Shown here: positions 17,557 to 26,956 of the stretch, piece by piece
Position numbering within the stretch: the stretch's first letter is position 1
How the letters are laid out: each line of letters opens with the position of its first letter
Assembly (NCBI RefSeq): GCF_948329825.1
Contig: NZ_CAOJCM010000005.1
Span: 62,001-126,000 of the forward strand
Direction of reading: 5' to 3'
Length of the DNA: 64,000 nucleotides
From: Paenibacillus sp. JJ-100
Lineage (GTDB): Bacteria; Bacillota; Bacilli; Paenibacillales; Paenibacillaceae
Program-made: the position numbers and the translations under genes
The notes under the pieces: generated by a model
The model's input: the letters and a program-made list of their open reading frames with translations, nothing else
The model's database searches: none
What the model was told of the DNA's origin: nothing

Positions 17557-18552
17557 CTACTGATGATATTGAAAATAAATAATGCCGTCCGGCTGCTGCA
17601 CTTGTCTCGCCAAGTCACGCCGGATGAGTTCCTGCAAGTGTGCCAGCGTCTCACTCATTGCAAAACGCAGCTGGTGGGTTCCTAGCCGTTCACCAAACAG
17701 GTGCAAACATATATCGTACGCATGAGCGGGACTATCCTGCAGACGTTCACTCAGCTTCGCCAGACGTTCTTCATGGTGAGCAAGCAGTTCCGCTGTACGC
17801 TCTGTAAAACGGGTAAATGGATTTCGGTGCCCCGGATAGGCTCGCTCCACCGTCAACTTATTCAAACGAGTCAAACCATCCATGTAGGACAGTAACGGCT
17901 CCGGATCGCTCCCCGGCTGCAAGCTGACATTAGGTGAAATCTGTGGCAACACCGCATCTCCGCACAATATTTCCCTGGATTCAGGTGCATAGAACGACAG
18001 ATGCCCCGGAGCATGTCCCCCCGTCTCCACAGCGATCCACGTTTTGCCTCCCATCTGCAGCTGATCACCATCCGCAATGTGTGTTACCTCTGGAAGCGGG
18101 GTAATCTGTGAAATAAACGTATGCATATGTTCTTTAATTTCAACCGTCTTATACTCCGGCATCCCATGTGTACGATAATACTCAGGTAACCTTTCAGCTA
18201 TGATCGCTCCAGGTCCCCACATATAATCCGCTTCCTCCTGGGAGCGCGCCGACATCAACACGGGTACACCGCTCATCTGCTGCATCCATCCAGACAATCC
18301 GAGATGGTCTGGATGATGATGGGTTAATACAATTTGGTGAATGTCTTGTAATGTCAAGCCAAGTCCCTCTAGTGCGTCACGCCATTCCTGCTCTGTCTCT
18401 GCTGTTCGAGGGCCGGGATCAACAAGGGTCACCTTGCCATCTGGTTCGGTTAAAATATAGCTATTCACCCATCGCAGCGGAAAAGACATCGTAATCTGTA
18501 TACGATGCATGCCTTCTGGCATAGTTAATTGTTCAGCTCGTGTGCGTTTCAT
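17557..18552 (-). CDS. MBL-fold metallo-hydrolase
   Basis: A metallo-beta-lactamase-fold hydrolase, 331 residues from the chosen start, with the zinc-binding signature THHHPDHLG, then GGHAPGH, CGDAVLP and PGHRNPF. The C-terminal roughly 80 residues are a helical cap seen in the glyoxalase II-like/LACTB2-like branch. It is cytoplasmic. The ATG at 18552 has AGGAGGGG upstream; an earlier start at 18591 does not. It follows the methyltransferase gene by 41 bases and is probably co-transcribed. The thioester or lactone-type substrate is unknown. Confidence 0.85.
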   Translation of the reverse strand: MKRTRAEQLTMPEGMHRIQITMSFPLRWVNSYILTEPDGKVTLVDPGPRTAETEQEWRDALEGLGLTLQDIHQIVLTHHHPDHLGLSGWMQQMSGVPVLMSARSQEEADYMWGPGAIIAERLPEYYRTHGMPEYKTVEIKEHMHTFISQITPLPEVTHIADGDQLQMGGKTWIAVETGGHAPGHLSFYAPESREILCGDAVLPQISPNVSLQPGSDPEPLLSYMDGLTRLNKLTVERAYPGHRNPFTRFTERTAELLAHHEERLAKLSERLQDSPAHAYDICLHLFGERLGTHQLRFAMSETLAHLQELIRRDLARQVQQPDGIIYFQYHQ

Positions 18553-18593
18553 CGTCACCCCTCCTATATATGTAACCGACCAATCGTTCACCT

Positions 18594-19331
18594 TTACAGA
18601 CGATGTCCTACAAAAATCATGCGTGGCGAAGTCTGTTCATCATATTCCTCTTCATCGTAACCACCATGAACCTGATCCACCTGAAGCCCTGCTTCCTGAA
18701 TCATGTCGCTAAGCTGCTTGCGGGAATAGAGCTTGACACTTTCCTTATAGATGCGCGGTTCAGCCCCAGCTGCGATGTCTGTGATCCGAATCTCCTTTTG
18801 CACAAAACCATCCTGAATTCTACGAAATTCCTCAATCCGCTGCCCCTCATCCTCCCGAGCCGAGTGCGGAACCAAGTGTTTCTTCACGTAAGCTGTATTG
18901 ATAAAATCAATAATAAACTGGCCTCCCGGCCTTAAAAGGTCATGGATGGCACGCAGCACTTTTAACTGCTCCACATCCTGTGGAAAGTATCCAAATGACG
19001 TGAACAAGTTAACGACCGCATCAAATCCGCCCTCCAATGGAGGTTTGCGCATATCGGCATGAACCCACCTAACCCGATGTTCGGTATCCAGTTCCCGAGC
19101 TTCCTTAAGAAGTACATCTGACAAGTCAACTCCTGTCACCTGTAACCCGGCGTCTGCAAGCGCAAGAGAATGCCTGCCCATGCCACAACAAAGATCCAGC
19201 ACTTCCGCCCCCTCTCGGAGCTTGAGCCAATTAATCATTTTATGTACTTCCTCATACGCACCGTGTACATCCCGATGTTTATATACAAGCAGATAATCTT
19301 CTCCAAAACTCTCTTCGTACCATGCGGTCAT
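18594..19331 (-). CDS. Class I SAM-dependent methyltransferase
   Basis: A 245-residue methyltransferase with SAM motif I VLDLCCGMGRHSLAL, then GVDLSDVLL, WVHADMRKPP and VVNLFTSFGYF. The start at 19331 (MTAWYEESFGEDYLLVY) is chosen because GGAGGG lies about 11 bases upstream and because the family begins near this stretch; a GTG at 19418 has no ribosome site. The target is unknown. It probably forms an operon with the downstream MBL hydrolase. Confidence 0.85.
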   Translation of the reverse strand: MTAWYEESFGEDYLLVYKHRDVHGAYEEVHKMINWLKLREGAEVLDLCCGMGRHSLALADAGLQVTGVDLSDVLLKEARELDTEHRVRWVHADMRKPPLEGGFDAVVNLFTSFGYFPQDVEQLKVLRAIHDLLRPGGQFIIDFINTAYVKKHLVPHSAREDEGQRIEEFRRIQDGFVQKEIRITDIAAGAEPRIYKESVKLYSRKQLSDMIQEAGLQVDQVHGGYDEEEYDEQTSPRMIFVGHRL

Positions 19332-19590
19332 GAAGCTTTTCGCCCTCCATATTGTCATCAGCCCATCTACGCCCCTACGTTGATCTGCTGGATACACCAG
19401 TGGATTAATCTTAATCACTACGCTTGTATGGGGCTGAGATTAGGTCATTTCAAGTTATTGTAACGTTTTATGTCGGAAACTCAAAATAGCCGTCTACCGC
19501 CTCATTGAATGCCTCCAACACGCACGATATAATGTTACACATGTCACACCCCTGCGAATCGGTTAAATATAAATAACAGGAGGTGTTCTT

Positions 19591-20466
19591 ATGATTCGTA
19601 TTGGACTCACCGGATGGGGTGATCATGATGACCTCTATCCAAACCGTACCAAAGCAAAGGACAAGCTCAGTCTGTACGGACAATATTACTCTACGGTAGA
19701 GGTAGACAGCTCCTTCTATGCCGTGCAGCCCCGGGACCGGATGGCCCGCTGGGTCGCGGAGACACCCGAGTCGTTTTCATTTATCGTGAAAGCTTACCAA
19801 GGAATGACCGGACATCTGCGTGGCAAGCCGTACTTTAACAGCACGTCCGAGATGTACAAAGCGTTTCGGGAATCACTGGAGCCTGTCATGGAGGCTGGCA
19901 AAATGCAAGCGGCCTTGTTTCAATTCCCACCCTGGTTTGAATGCAGCCGGGACAATGTGAATGAACTGCGGGAAGTGAAGCTCCGTATGGAAGGCATTCC
20001 GTGTGCCATTGAATTCCGCCACCAAAGCTGGTATGAAGACAGCATGCGTGAACGCACGCTTCATTTTCTTAGGGAACAAGGATGGATTCACAGCGTCTGT
20101 GATGAACCCCAGGCAGGGCCAGGCTCTATTCCTATTGTGCCGATCGCAACAGATTACCAGATGACGCTGGTTCGTATGCATGGACGAAATGTATCCGGCT
20201 GGCAGCAAAACGGTGCACCAAACTGGCGTGAGACACGTTATCTGTACCGATACAACGAACAGGAACTACTCGAATGGAAGGGTTATCTGGAACAACTGCA
20301 GGAGCAGAGTGAAGATGTATTTGTTATTTTTAACAACAACTCCGCCGGAGACGCCGCCGCCAATGCACACATGATGATGGAGCTGCTTGGCCAGCCTGTC
20401 ACACCTTTCCCTGACCGCACTGAGCCTGAAAAAGAAGAAGGGCCGGAGCAGCTGGAGCTATTTTAG
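19591..20466 (+). CDS. DUF72 family protein (YecE/YunF-like)
   Basis: A 291-residue cytoplasmic DUF72 protein with a TIM-barrel-like fold. It begins IRIGLTGWGDHDDLYP and shows YYSTVEVDSSFYAVQ, FSFIVKAYQGMT, CAIEFRHQSW and VIFNNNSAGDAAANA, all typical. It ends in an acidic tail with EQLELF. AGGAGG precedes the ATG. It is divergent from the methyltransferase gene. Some relatives are proposed to act in Fe-S or nucleic-acid processes, but no activity is established to my knowledge. Confidence 0.88.
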   Translation: MIRIGLTGWGDHDDLYPNRTKAKDKLSLYGQYYSTVEVDSSFYAVQPRDRMARWVAETPESFSFIVKAYQGMTGHLRGKPYFNSTSEMYKAFRESLEPVMEAGKMQAALFQFPPWFECSRDNVNELREVKLRMEGIPCAIEFRHQSWYEDSMRERTLHFLREQGWIHSVCDEPQAGPGSIPIVPIATDYQMTLVRMHGRNVSGWQQNGAPNWRETRYLYRYNEQELLEWKGYLEQLQEQSEDVFVIFNNNSAGDAAANAHMMMELLGQPVTPFPDRTEPEKEEGPEQLELF

Positions 20467-20525
20467 ATATTTTATACAAAGATTATCTTCGAAGGATAAT
20501 TCAATATCCTAACGTTAAATGGGTA

Positions 20526-20559
20526 GAGAGGGAGTAATTAATTTAATTATCTCCCTCTC
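20526..20559 (+). terminator. Hairpin after the DUF72 gene
   Basis: GAGAGGGAG pairs with CTCCCTCTC (20526-20534/20551-20559), extended inside by AATTA/TAATT. There is no clear T-run, so termination is uncertain. Confidence 0.45.
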
Positions 20560-20680
20560 GATTCAAGTATGATTTACACGGGGGTATTGAAACTTGAGAG
20601 TATAACTCATACGGGGATCGTGAGCGTATAGTTCATCTTGTCTTAGTCCCCCGATTCATTCGGCACTGGGTGCGAGGGTA

Positions 20681-20715
20681 AAAGAAAGACCTCGAGGATT
20701 GCTGCCCCAAGGTCT
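20681..20715 (-). terminator. Terminator of the toxin-immunity operon
   Basis: AGACCT/AGGTCT (20687-20692/20710-20715) forms a stem with a TTCTTT run on the minus strand, just beyond the immunity gene stop. Confidence 0.6.
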
Positions 20716-20738
20716 AATTACCAGAAAGAATACAATGT

Positions 20739-21080
20739 TTATCTATACTTCCCAAAATACTCATCTGAAAATTCACCATCAACTGTATACTCAACATCAT
20801 AATAGTACTGTTGAATTTCTGTCTCTGGATGAAGTAGTTCAAGACAAACTCTAAAAAATGGATAAATCCGATCGTGGTTATTAATATATAGCTCTGTGCA
20901 CTTATAACGAATAACATAATCTTTTAGCTTCATGTTATTTGTTAATTTCTGCTCCTCTTCTTTCAAAAAATTTGAATCACTGTTTAATAATAATTCTTCA
21001 AATAATTTGATTGATTTTTTTTTAACATCTTCAAAAATATAAGCATTATTAAAAGCTTTCTCAAGTTCTAATAGATTCAC
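20739..21080 (-). CDS. Putative immunity protein for the Rhs toxin
   Basis: A 113-residue acidic, AT-rich, cytoplasmic protein with no recognised domain. It starts with GTG; GGGAGG lies six bases before it and overlaps the end of the Rhs gene, which stops 13 bases upstream. A small gene directly after the variable C-terminus of a polymorphic toxin is the classic position for the cognate immunity gene, so immunity is inferred from position. The sequence gives no direct support. Confidence 0.65.
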   Translation of the reverse strand: MNLLELEKAFNNAYIFEDVKKKSIKLFEELLLNSDSNFLKEEEQKLTNNMKLKDYVIRYKCTELYINNHDRIYPFFRVCLELLHPETEIQQYYYDVEYTVDGEFSDEYFGKYR

Positions 21081-21093
21081 TTTTTACCTCCCA

Positions 21094-24000
21094 TTACTTC
21101 TTCCCACTTGTAATATAATCAAACACTAAATTACCTTTATCATCCACTCTACCATATACCCTTACATGATTAGGAGCCTTCGCTACTTTTAACTTATACG
21201 TGTACAAGTTTCCTTTATGGCTCAGTTGCTCATTTTTAGAAAGGAAGATAATACCGTTATCATTCGAGCGAGTATTTGCAAGACCTTTTTTCATTGCACG
21301 ATTAAATTGCTCATTAAGACCTAGTTTTTTTAACTCTTGATAGGTGTCTCGTTTAATCCAACGAGAATCAGGTAGACATGAATTATGCGTCCAAACTCTA
21401 TGGTTAGATACAAAATACGAATGATAATCCTTTACCATAAAATTATAGACAGTCTTATGTTCTTTCTTAACCTCAATATTCTCAATGATCAATTCCTTAT
21501 TGTCCGAGGTTAACAGGACATTCCCCACCACAAGGTTTCGTGCTTCCACCCAGCCTTTGCCGACAATCCAATACGGATGCTCATCAGTCGTCGTTATGAC
21601 TTCGCCACCAACAGTAATATTATACGTTTCTTCAACATCGCGTTGGAAGAGCCATTCAACTTCCTTGTAAGCCATCTCACCAGTTTCATCATCCTTGGCG
21701 AGAACCTTATCTCCGACTTCAATGTCTTCGATATTCTTCTCACCTTTGTCTGTTAACACTTGGGTTCCCGCTGTGAAACAATTGCAATCCTTTGCAGCTT
21801 TTTTAATCAGTTTTTTTCCTGCAAATTTTATCGTTTGCTTCACTACCACTTTCGCTATTCCTGGTATTCCTCCACCAAGATCGTATACAACACTGTCGTC
21901 TTCAGATGCACAATCAAAACAGCCTGCAACCAGTTTCTTTGTTTCAGTATCATAATAAGCCATCTGTGCATCTAATTGGGCTCTTGCCCACTTTCGTTGT
22001 CCTGGATTTCCTTCATACCATAGTCTTTCCAGATAATCATATTGATTTTGGAGAAACACGATTTTGTTCCCACTAGGGTCCACATAAATCAACGGATTAT
22101 TATGCACATACGTATAAAGATTCTGACTCAGAGGATTCGTCAATTCCCCTTCATACGTATCCTCACTGATGAACCGCCCAACACTAGGATCATACCAACG
22201 CGCTCTTAGGTACTGAAGTTCAGTTACGTCATCCCAATACTCACCGGCATAACGCAGAGCGTTCGGCACTGTTTCCTCTGTCGTTTCCGGATTGCCCCAA
22301 ATGTCATACGTATATCGATTCAATATGTTACCGGATGCGTCCCGAATTTCGGTGACATCCCCGTGGCCGTTGGTTACGTAGGACTGGAGCTGGTTTTCTC
22401 CAGCGATCTGCCGGGCAGTCAGTTTGCCAGCAGCATCGTAGACATATCCAGTCGTGATCTGCACCGCTCCCTCGCTATTTACCGTGCCTTCCGCCAGCAG
22501 CAATCCACGATCATCATAGTAATAACGGGTGGTCTGACCTCCTGTGCTACGCTCGGTCATCAGACCGTCTCCATTGTAACGGTAGCTTACACTCTGGTCG
22601 TTAACCACGGCTCCCGTCAATTGGTTACGGGCATCGTAAGTATAGGATGCTGATGCAGGCGGACTCCACTCTCGTTCACTCTCCAGACTGCTCCGATTAT
22701 CCCGCACATCATAGGTGTACGTTTCATTATACTGGCTGGACGTTTGAATCCGGTTCAGTTTGTCATAGGTGAATTGAGAGGCGATTCCCTGATCCGTTTT
22801 GCTGGTGATATTCCGGTTGTTATCATATGCATAGCTGTAACTCGGACCGTTTGTCCCATTAAACGTATGGGTGAGTCCATTCAGGTTCAGGCCATCGTAG
22901 GTATAGACTTCATTCCAACCCGACTCTGTACTTTTTTGTGCCAGACTATTGTTACCTCGGTACGTATAGGTGAAGCTTCCAAGGGGTGTCTCACTTCCAC
23001 TTGTTAAGCTCAGCGATGCCGGAAGTACAGCGGCCCCTTGATATGTCATATCCAGGTTGAGCGTATAACTTCCTTGCTGGAAGCTCTGACGTGTACGCGC
23101 GCCTCGTGCATCGTAACCGAGTGTTAACGTTGCTCCATCCGGGTACGTCATTTTCTCCAACTCACCGACTGGTGTGTACTGATATTGGGTGCTTCCGATA
23201 GCATCGGTCATGCTTGTTCTCCGGCCCATGGCATCATAGGTGTAAGAGATCGTTCCGTCACTGGCCTGGTTTTCCATCAGGAAGTTCCGGCTGTTGTATA
23301 CATAGGTGCGTTCTTGCCCTTTGCGGTCCAACATCTTCGTGACATTGCCATTCGCATCATACGTATATGTCGTGACTTGCCCCAAAGGATCGGTTTGTAC
23401 GAGCAAACGGCCAATTTCATCATAACGTTTATGCATGATCTTACCATCTGCATAGGTTACTTGAGTCAGATCACCACCGAGGTTGTACGTATAACTTGTC
23501 TTTTTATCCTCTGCATCCGTTACTGAGACGAGACGGGACAAAGCATCATAGTCGCTGGTGGTCACGTTACCATTCCCGTCAGTGACGGAGGTGACATTGC
23601 CTACGCTGTCATACGTGTACGCGGCCAAAACTACGCTGTCGCCGGCCTTAAGTTCTTCCTTTTTGATCACTTGCCCCATCTCATTGTAGGTCTCGCGAAT
23701 CCGGTTGTTTTCCCCATCGGTAATGGTCACCGTTCGCGAAGTATCATCATAAGTCATTTCGGTAGTGGACGTTCCATCCTGCTGACGAACAATTCGATTG
23801 AATGCATCATAGGAATAGGTCATCGTTTGTCCTACTGCATCCGTCTGGGCGATCATTCGGCCATACGCATCGTACGTATACGTCGTGCTGCCTCGTTCAT
23901 CTGTTTCGCTGGCTAACCTGCCCAGCGGATCAAAACGATATATCGTTTGTCCAAGATCAGGTTTCGTTACCGTTATGGTATTATTCACATCATCGTAAGA

Positions 24001-26421
24001 CAAGGTCGTCATGGTTCCATCCGGATTCTCCTCCGAAATGATCCGTCCCAGCTTGTCATAGCTTGTGGTCGTTATATTCTGATTGCCATCGGTATAACTG
24101 CTCATCTCCCCAAAGGAGTTGTAACCTGCTTGCAGCGTAATTGTCGAATTATTCCCTGCAGCATCCGTTACCTGAACCTCCTGCTGGGTAGGCAACATAG
24201 ACTTGTAACCGAACTGCTGTCGAACGATCGTATCTGCTGTATCCCCCTTCAGTTGGTACACAACCGGGTTGCCGAAGTCATCGTATTGATAATCCGTCTG
24301 TTGCAGAAGATTACCTTCACTGTCCCTTATAACAGACTGTGTCAATGATCCGGTAACTGAATCGTAACTATAATTGGTTGTTGCTAGTTGATTATTACCG
24401 CCTGTTTCAGTCCTTTGAGTAAGGACAATGACTGGAGATAAGTCATACCCGCTTAAAAACTTCATTTCGTAGGTGGAATTAACCGTAGCTCCAAGGGGAT
24501 TCGTTTGGGAGATGACCTGCCCCCAATCATTATATTGGAGTGACGTCACCGCTGCACTGGACCCCCCGCCTGTATCGTACGATCGTTCTTCAATCCTGGT
24601 TGGCACACTCCGATAAGCGGACTCATTATACATGTAGGATGTAACCCGCTGTTGATCACCTTCTATGGCACGGGCGTTGATTTGGGTGTTATAGATCACG
24701 TCCGGTTTGTTAAATGCGACAAATTGTTTCTTGAAACTGTAGTCCGTTCGGGTCAGGCCGTCCTCCACCGTTGTCGTGAACGTATTGTCTTCTCCATATA
24801 CCGCGCCAATATCACCGCTATAACTCACATTGATTTGACTGGTTACTTCCTGTCCTTCTGGAGTAATGTAGAATACTTTGCGTTGCTCATATCGAGGCTG
24901 GGTTTCAACGCCCACTGAACCCAGCTTTCTCAGTACAGTCTCACCGAACGTGTATTGTGTCATCGCTTTGGTTGGATGCTCAATGGAAGCCAAAACGAGC
25001 CAGTCATTCCATCCCCAATAGACCTGCTGATTTTCTCCCGTATAATCCTTGAAGGAATCAATCAGATTGAAGAGCAATCCATTCCAACGAAGATATCCGT
25101 ATTTTGTTATTCTACCTTCTGGATCGATGACGTGATCAAGTATGCGCTGAGTACGATTGTTGCTCGTCACATTACGTGTTTTATAAGTAACGACCCGATC
25201 ATTAAAAGAGACTCTTACCTCGTTCGTGCCATATGAGAAATCCATGGTCTCAACTGGCTGCCCCTTCCCAGCCCGGGTCATCACAAAGCTTAGTACGGTG
25301 CCGTATTCGAAATTCGTGGTGTAATAAAATTCAATGGTGTTATTGTACTGATTAACCATCTGCAGAATGTTACCAGCCTGATCAAAATAATGAACAATAC
25401 CGGTATTGTAATCGTTTAGAACATAATGTGCTTTTTCCCCTGAAACGTAGAGATCAGAGTGTACAGGTCCAAAGTCCAGATTATCCCACGGATATCCTGC
25501 TAAACCGCCTCTTTCAGAATCGGCAAATGTGCCAACGCCAGGAATGTGTACATACGTTCCACCACCTTCATGCTTCACATAAGGCAGATCCCAGGTCCAG
25601 CCTTTCCCAATCGGAAACTTTTGCTCCTCTGCTGTCGATTCAGTTATATTTTTAAAATCAGGGTTAACCCTTGCATCAATTCGGTCTTTACCCAATGAAC
25701 TGTCATATTTGCGCCGCAACGTAAAATCAAAACCGTTTGGCCCGGGCATCACCAGATCTACCACACTAATGTTAAGTGAGCCGTCACTCGTGGATATGCT
25801 GTCATCCACTGATCCAATTCCATAAGGAGCCTGATCATATTTGATCGCTTGACGCTGTAAGGCAATATCATCATACCCGTTGGCCGCGAGCGCAAATGCT
25901 TGAGGTAATGCATACACCTCTTCTGTCACCGATGAAGGCTCTGATGTCTCACGATCATCATAAGTCACCTGTGTGACGGATGGCTCATCCACCCGGCCCA
26001 GTGAACCAGGTTTAATATCATGGGTCATAGCTTCTGGACCATCTTTTAAGGAATAGACCTGGGCATCTGGATATTTCTCCTGTATGTACGCTTCATAGGA
26101 ACTTCCTTGTTCCTGAGCAAGCAAGCCCTGATAGATTTCATTCAATTTATAGCCTTTGCCAAGTTCAAAAATGACCCAATCCCGTTCGACTTTAAAACGT
26201 TCAGACACCGTTGTAATGGTAATCAGATCATTGGAATCGACTGTGCTTCCCAACGATGGGAGCAGTGCGCTATCACTGTAAACACCTTCTGTCACACTCC
26301 GGGTATCCCGCAGTGTATCACGCGATGCAGAAGCTACCGCACGCTGTATGCCAAGTTCCGGCGGAAATAATATGGATGCCAAAAAGGTGAAAACAAGCAG
26401 AATTGACAGCCTTCGTTTCAT
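21094..26421 (-). CDS. Secreted Rhs/YD-repeat polymorphic toxin with HINT domain
   Basis: A giant secreted toxin carrier of 1775 residues. A signal peptide (KRRLSILLVFTFLASILF) is followed by an N-terminal Rhs/wall-type domain, then dozens of YD repeats (forms such as YDALSRLVSVTD and YTYDANGNVTK) that build the Rhs shell. The Rhs core (RYAGEYWDDVTELQYLRARW, FISEDTYEG, YTYVHNNPL, DPSG) marks the boundary. Next are a pretoxin HINT protease domain (CFTAGTQVLT...TTDEHPYWIV...WTHN) and a roughly 95-residue toxin tip I cannot name. The ATG at 26421 follows AGGAGAG by 9 bases. It is preceded by a mini YD gene and followed by an immunity candidate. Confidence 0.9.
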   Translation of the reverse strand: MKRRLSILLVFTFLASILFPPELGIQRAVASASRDTLRDTRSVTEGVYSDSALLPSLGSTVDSNDLITITTVSERFKVERDWVIFELGKGYKLNEIYQGLLAQEQGSSYEAYIQEKYPDAQVYSLKDGPEAMTHDIKPGSLGRVDEPSVTQVTYDDRETSEPSSVTEEVYALPQAFALAANGYDDIALQRQAIKYDQAPYGIGSVDDSISTSDGSLNISVVDLVMPGPNGFDFTLRRKYDSSLGKDRIDARVNPDFKNITESTAEEQKFPIGKGWTWDLPYVKHEGGGTYVHIPGVGTFADSERGGLAGYPWDNLDFGPVHSDLYVSGEKAHYVLNDYNTGIVHYFDQAGNILQMVNQYNNTIEFYYTTNFEYGTVLSFVMTRAGKGQPVETMDFSYGTNEVRVSFNDRVVTYKTRNVTSNNRTQRILDHVIDPEGRITKYGYLRWNGLLFNLIDSFKDYTGENQQVYWGWNDWLVLASIEHPTKAMTQYTFGETVLRKLGSVGVETQPRYEQRKVFYITPEGQEVTSQINVSYSGDIGAVYGEDNTFTTTVEDGLTRTDYSFKKQFVAFNKPDVIYNTQINARAIEGDQQRVTSYMYNESAYRSVPTRIEERSYDTGGGSSAAVTSLQYNDWGQVISQTNPLGATVNSTYEMKFLSGYDLSPVIVLTQRTETGGNNQLATTNYSYDSVTGSLTQSVIRDSEGNLLQQTDYQYDDFGNPVVYQLKGDTADTIVRQQFGYKSMLPTQQEVQVTDAAGNNSTITLQAGYNSFGEMSSYTDGNQNITTTSYDKLGRIISEENPDGTMTTLSYDDVNNTITVTKPDLGQTIYRFDPLGRLASETDERGSTTYTYDAYGRMIAQTDAVGQTMTYSYDAFNRIVRQQDGTSTTEMTYDDTSRTVTITDGENNRIRETYNEMGQVIKKEELKAGDSVVLAAYTYDSVGNVTSVTDGNGNVTTSDYDALSRLVSVTDAEDKKTSYTYNLGGDLTQVTYADGKIMHKRYDEIGRLLVQTDPLGQVTTYTYDANGNVTKMLDRKGQERTYVYNSRNFLMENQASDGTISYTYDAMGRRTSMTDAIGSTQYQYTPVGELEKMTYPDGATLTLGYDARGARTRQSFQQGSYTLNLDMTYQGAAVLPASLSLTSGSETPLGSFTYTYRGNNSLAQKSTESGWNEVYTYDGLNLNGLTHTFNGTNGPSYSYAYDNNRNITSKTDQGIASQFTYDKLNRIQTSSQYNETYTYDVRDNRSSLESEREWSPPASASYTYDARNQLTGAVVNDQSVSYRYNGDGLMTERSTGGQTTRYYYDDRGLLLAEGTVNSEGAVQITTGYVYDAAGKLTARQIAGENQLQSYVTNGHGDVTEIRDASGNILNRYTYDIWGNPETTEETVPNALRYAGEYWDDVTELQYLRARWYDPSVGRFISEDTYEGELTNPLSQNLYTYVHNNPLIYVDPSGNKIVFLQNQYDYLERLWYEGNPGQRKWARAQLDAQMAYYDTETKKLVAGCFDCASEDDSVVYDLGGGIPGIAKVVVKQTIKFAGKKLIKKAAKDCNCFTAGTQVLTDKGEKNIEDIEVGDKVLAKDDETGEMAYKEVEWLFQRDVEETYNITVGGEVITTTDEHPYWIVGKGWVEARNLVVGNVLLTSDNKELIIENIEVKKEHKTVYNFMVKDYHSYFVSNHRVWTHNSCLPDSRWIKRDTYQELKKLGLNEQFNRAMKKGLANTRSNDNGIIFLSKNEQLSHKGNLYTYKLKVAKAPNHVRVYGRVDDKGNLVFDYITSGKK

Positions 26422-26534
26422 ATCATCATTCTCTCCTCGTATGCGTTGTTCTTTCAAACAGGACTAATAAAGATTCGCCATGGATCGTTGGTCCCTTGTT
26501 TACACTTTGATCTCTATGGATTACGCCTCATCGT

Positions 26535-26768
26535 TTACCGATTGGCTACATCTTGAACAATTTTCAACAGATTCCCGTTCGTATCATACTGGTATATGTA
26601 TACCTTCCCACTAGCTGTGGTCACAGAAGTTAGCCGATTGTTGGCATCATATGCATAGATTGTTTTCCCTGCTGCCTCTACCGGAAAAGCCATACACAGT
26701 AGCCCCAAGACTAACACACTTGCTCCCGCCCATTTCTTCCATTTCGGTGCTCTGGATTTGATGTTCAA
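26535..26768 (-). CDS. Mini secreted YD-repeat protein, 77 aa
   Basis: A tiny exported protein: a signal peptide (residues about 10-32, ending VEAA) followed by only two YD-type units (IYAYDANNRLTSVTT and YIYQYDTNGNLLKIVQD). The start is TTG, with AGGAGG seven bases upstream. It lies about 110 bases upstream of the full Rhs gene on the same strand, behind a good -10 box, so it is probably co-transcribed. It could be an independent small partner or a left-over front end of an older Rhs gene. Its intact signal peptide, start and stop argue for a real gene. Confidence 0.7.
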   Translation of the reverse strand: MNIKSRAPKWKKWAGASVLVLGLLCMAFPVEAAGKTIYAYDANNRLTSVTTASGKVYIYQYDTNGNLLKIVQDVANR

Positions 26769-26808
26769 TGTACTTCCTCCTCTATCAATATGATTGGCAA
26801 ACTCCTAA

Positions 26809-26837
26809 ATTATAGTAATTTATTAGACGGCAATCTA
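26809..26837 (-). promoter_or_regulatory. Candidate sigma-A promoter of the Rhs locus
   Basis: A perfect TATAAT (26809-26814) with a weak TAGATT -35 element 17 bases further upstream (26832-26837), about 40 bases before the mini-YD gene start. Confidence 0.45.
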
Positions 26838-26889
26838 CAAAAATATGTATTTTAATCCATAATTCTTAGACAATTAATCCATTAGTACT

Positions 26890-26932
26890 AAAAAAAAGAC
26901 CATTCGAGGCAATTTATCACCTCAAATAGTCT
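26890..26932 (-). terminator. Terminator of the glycan-utilisation operon
   Basis: A 13-position stem with two mismatches (26897-26909/26920-26932) and a run of seven T on the minus strand, immediately after the GH105/88 stop. Confidence 0.8.
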
Positions 26933-26956
26933 TCCAGCCCTTTTATATGAACTTCA

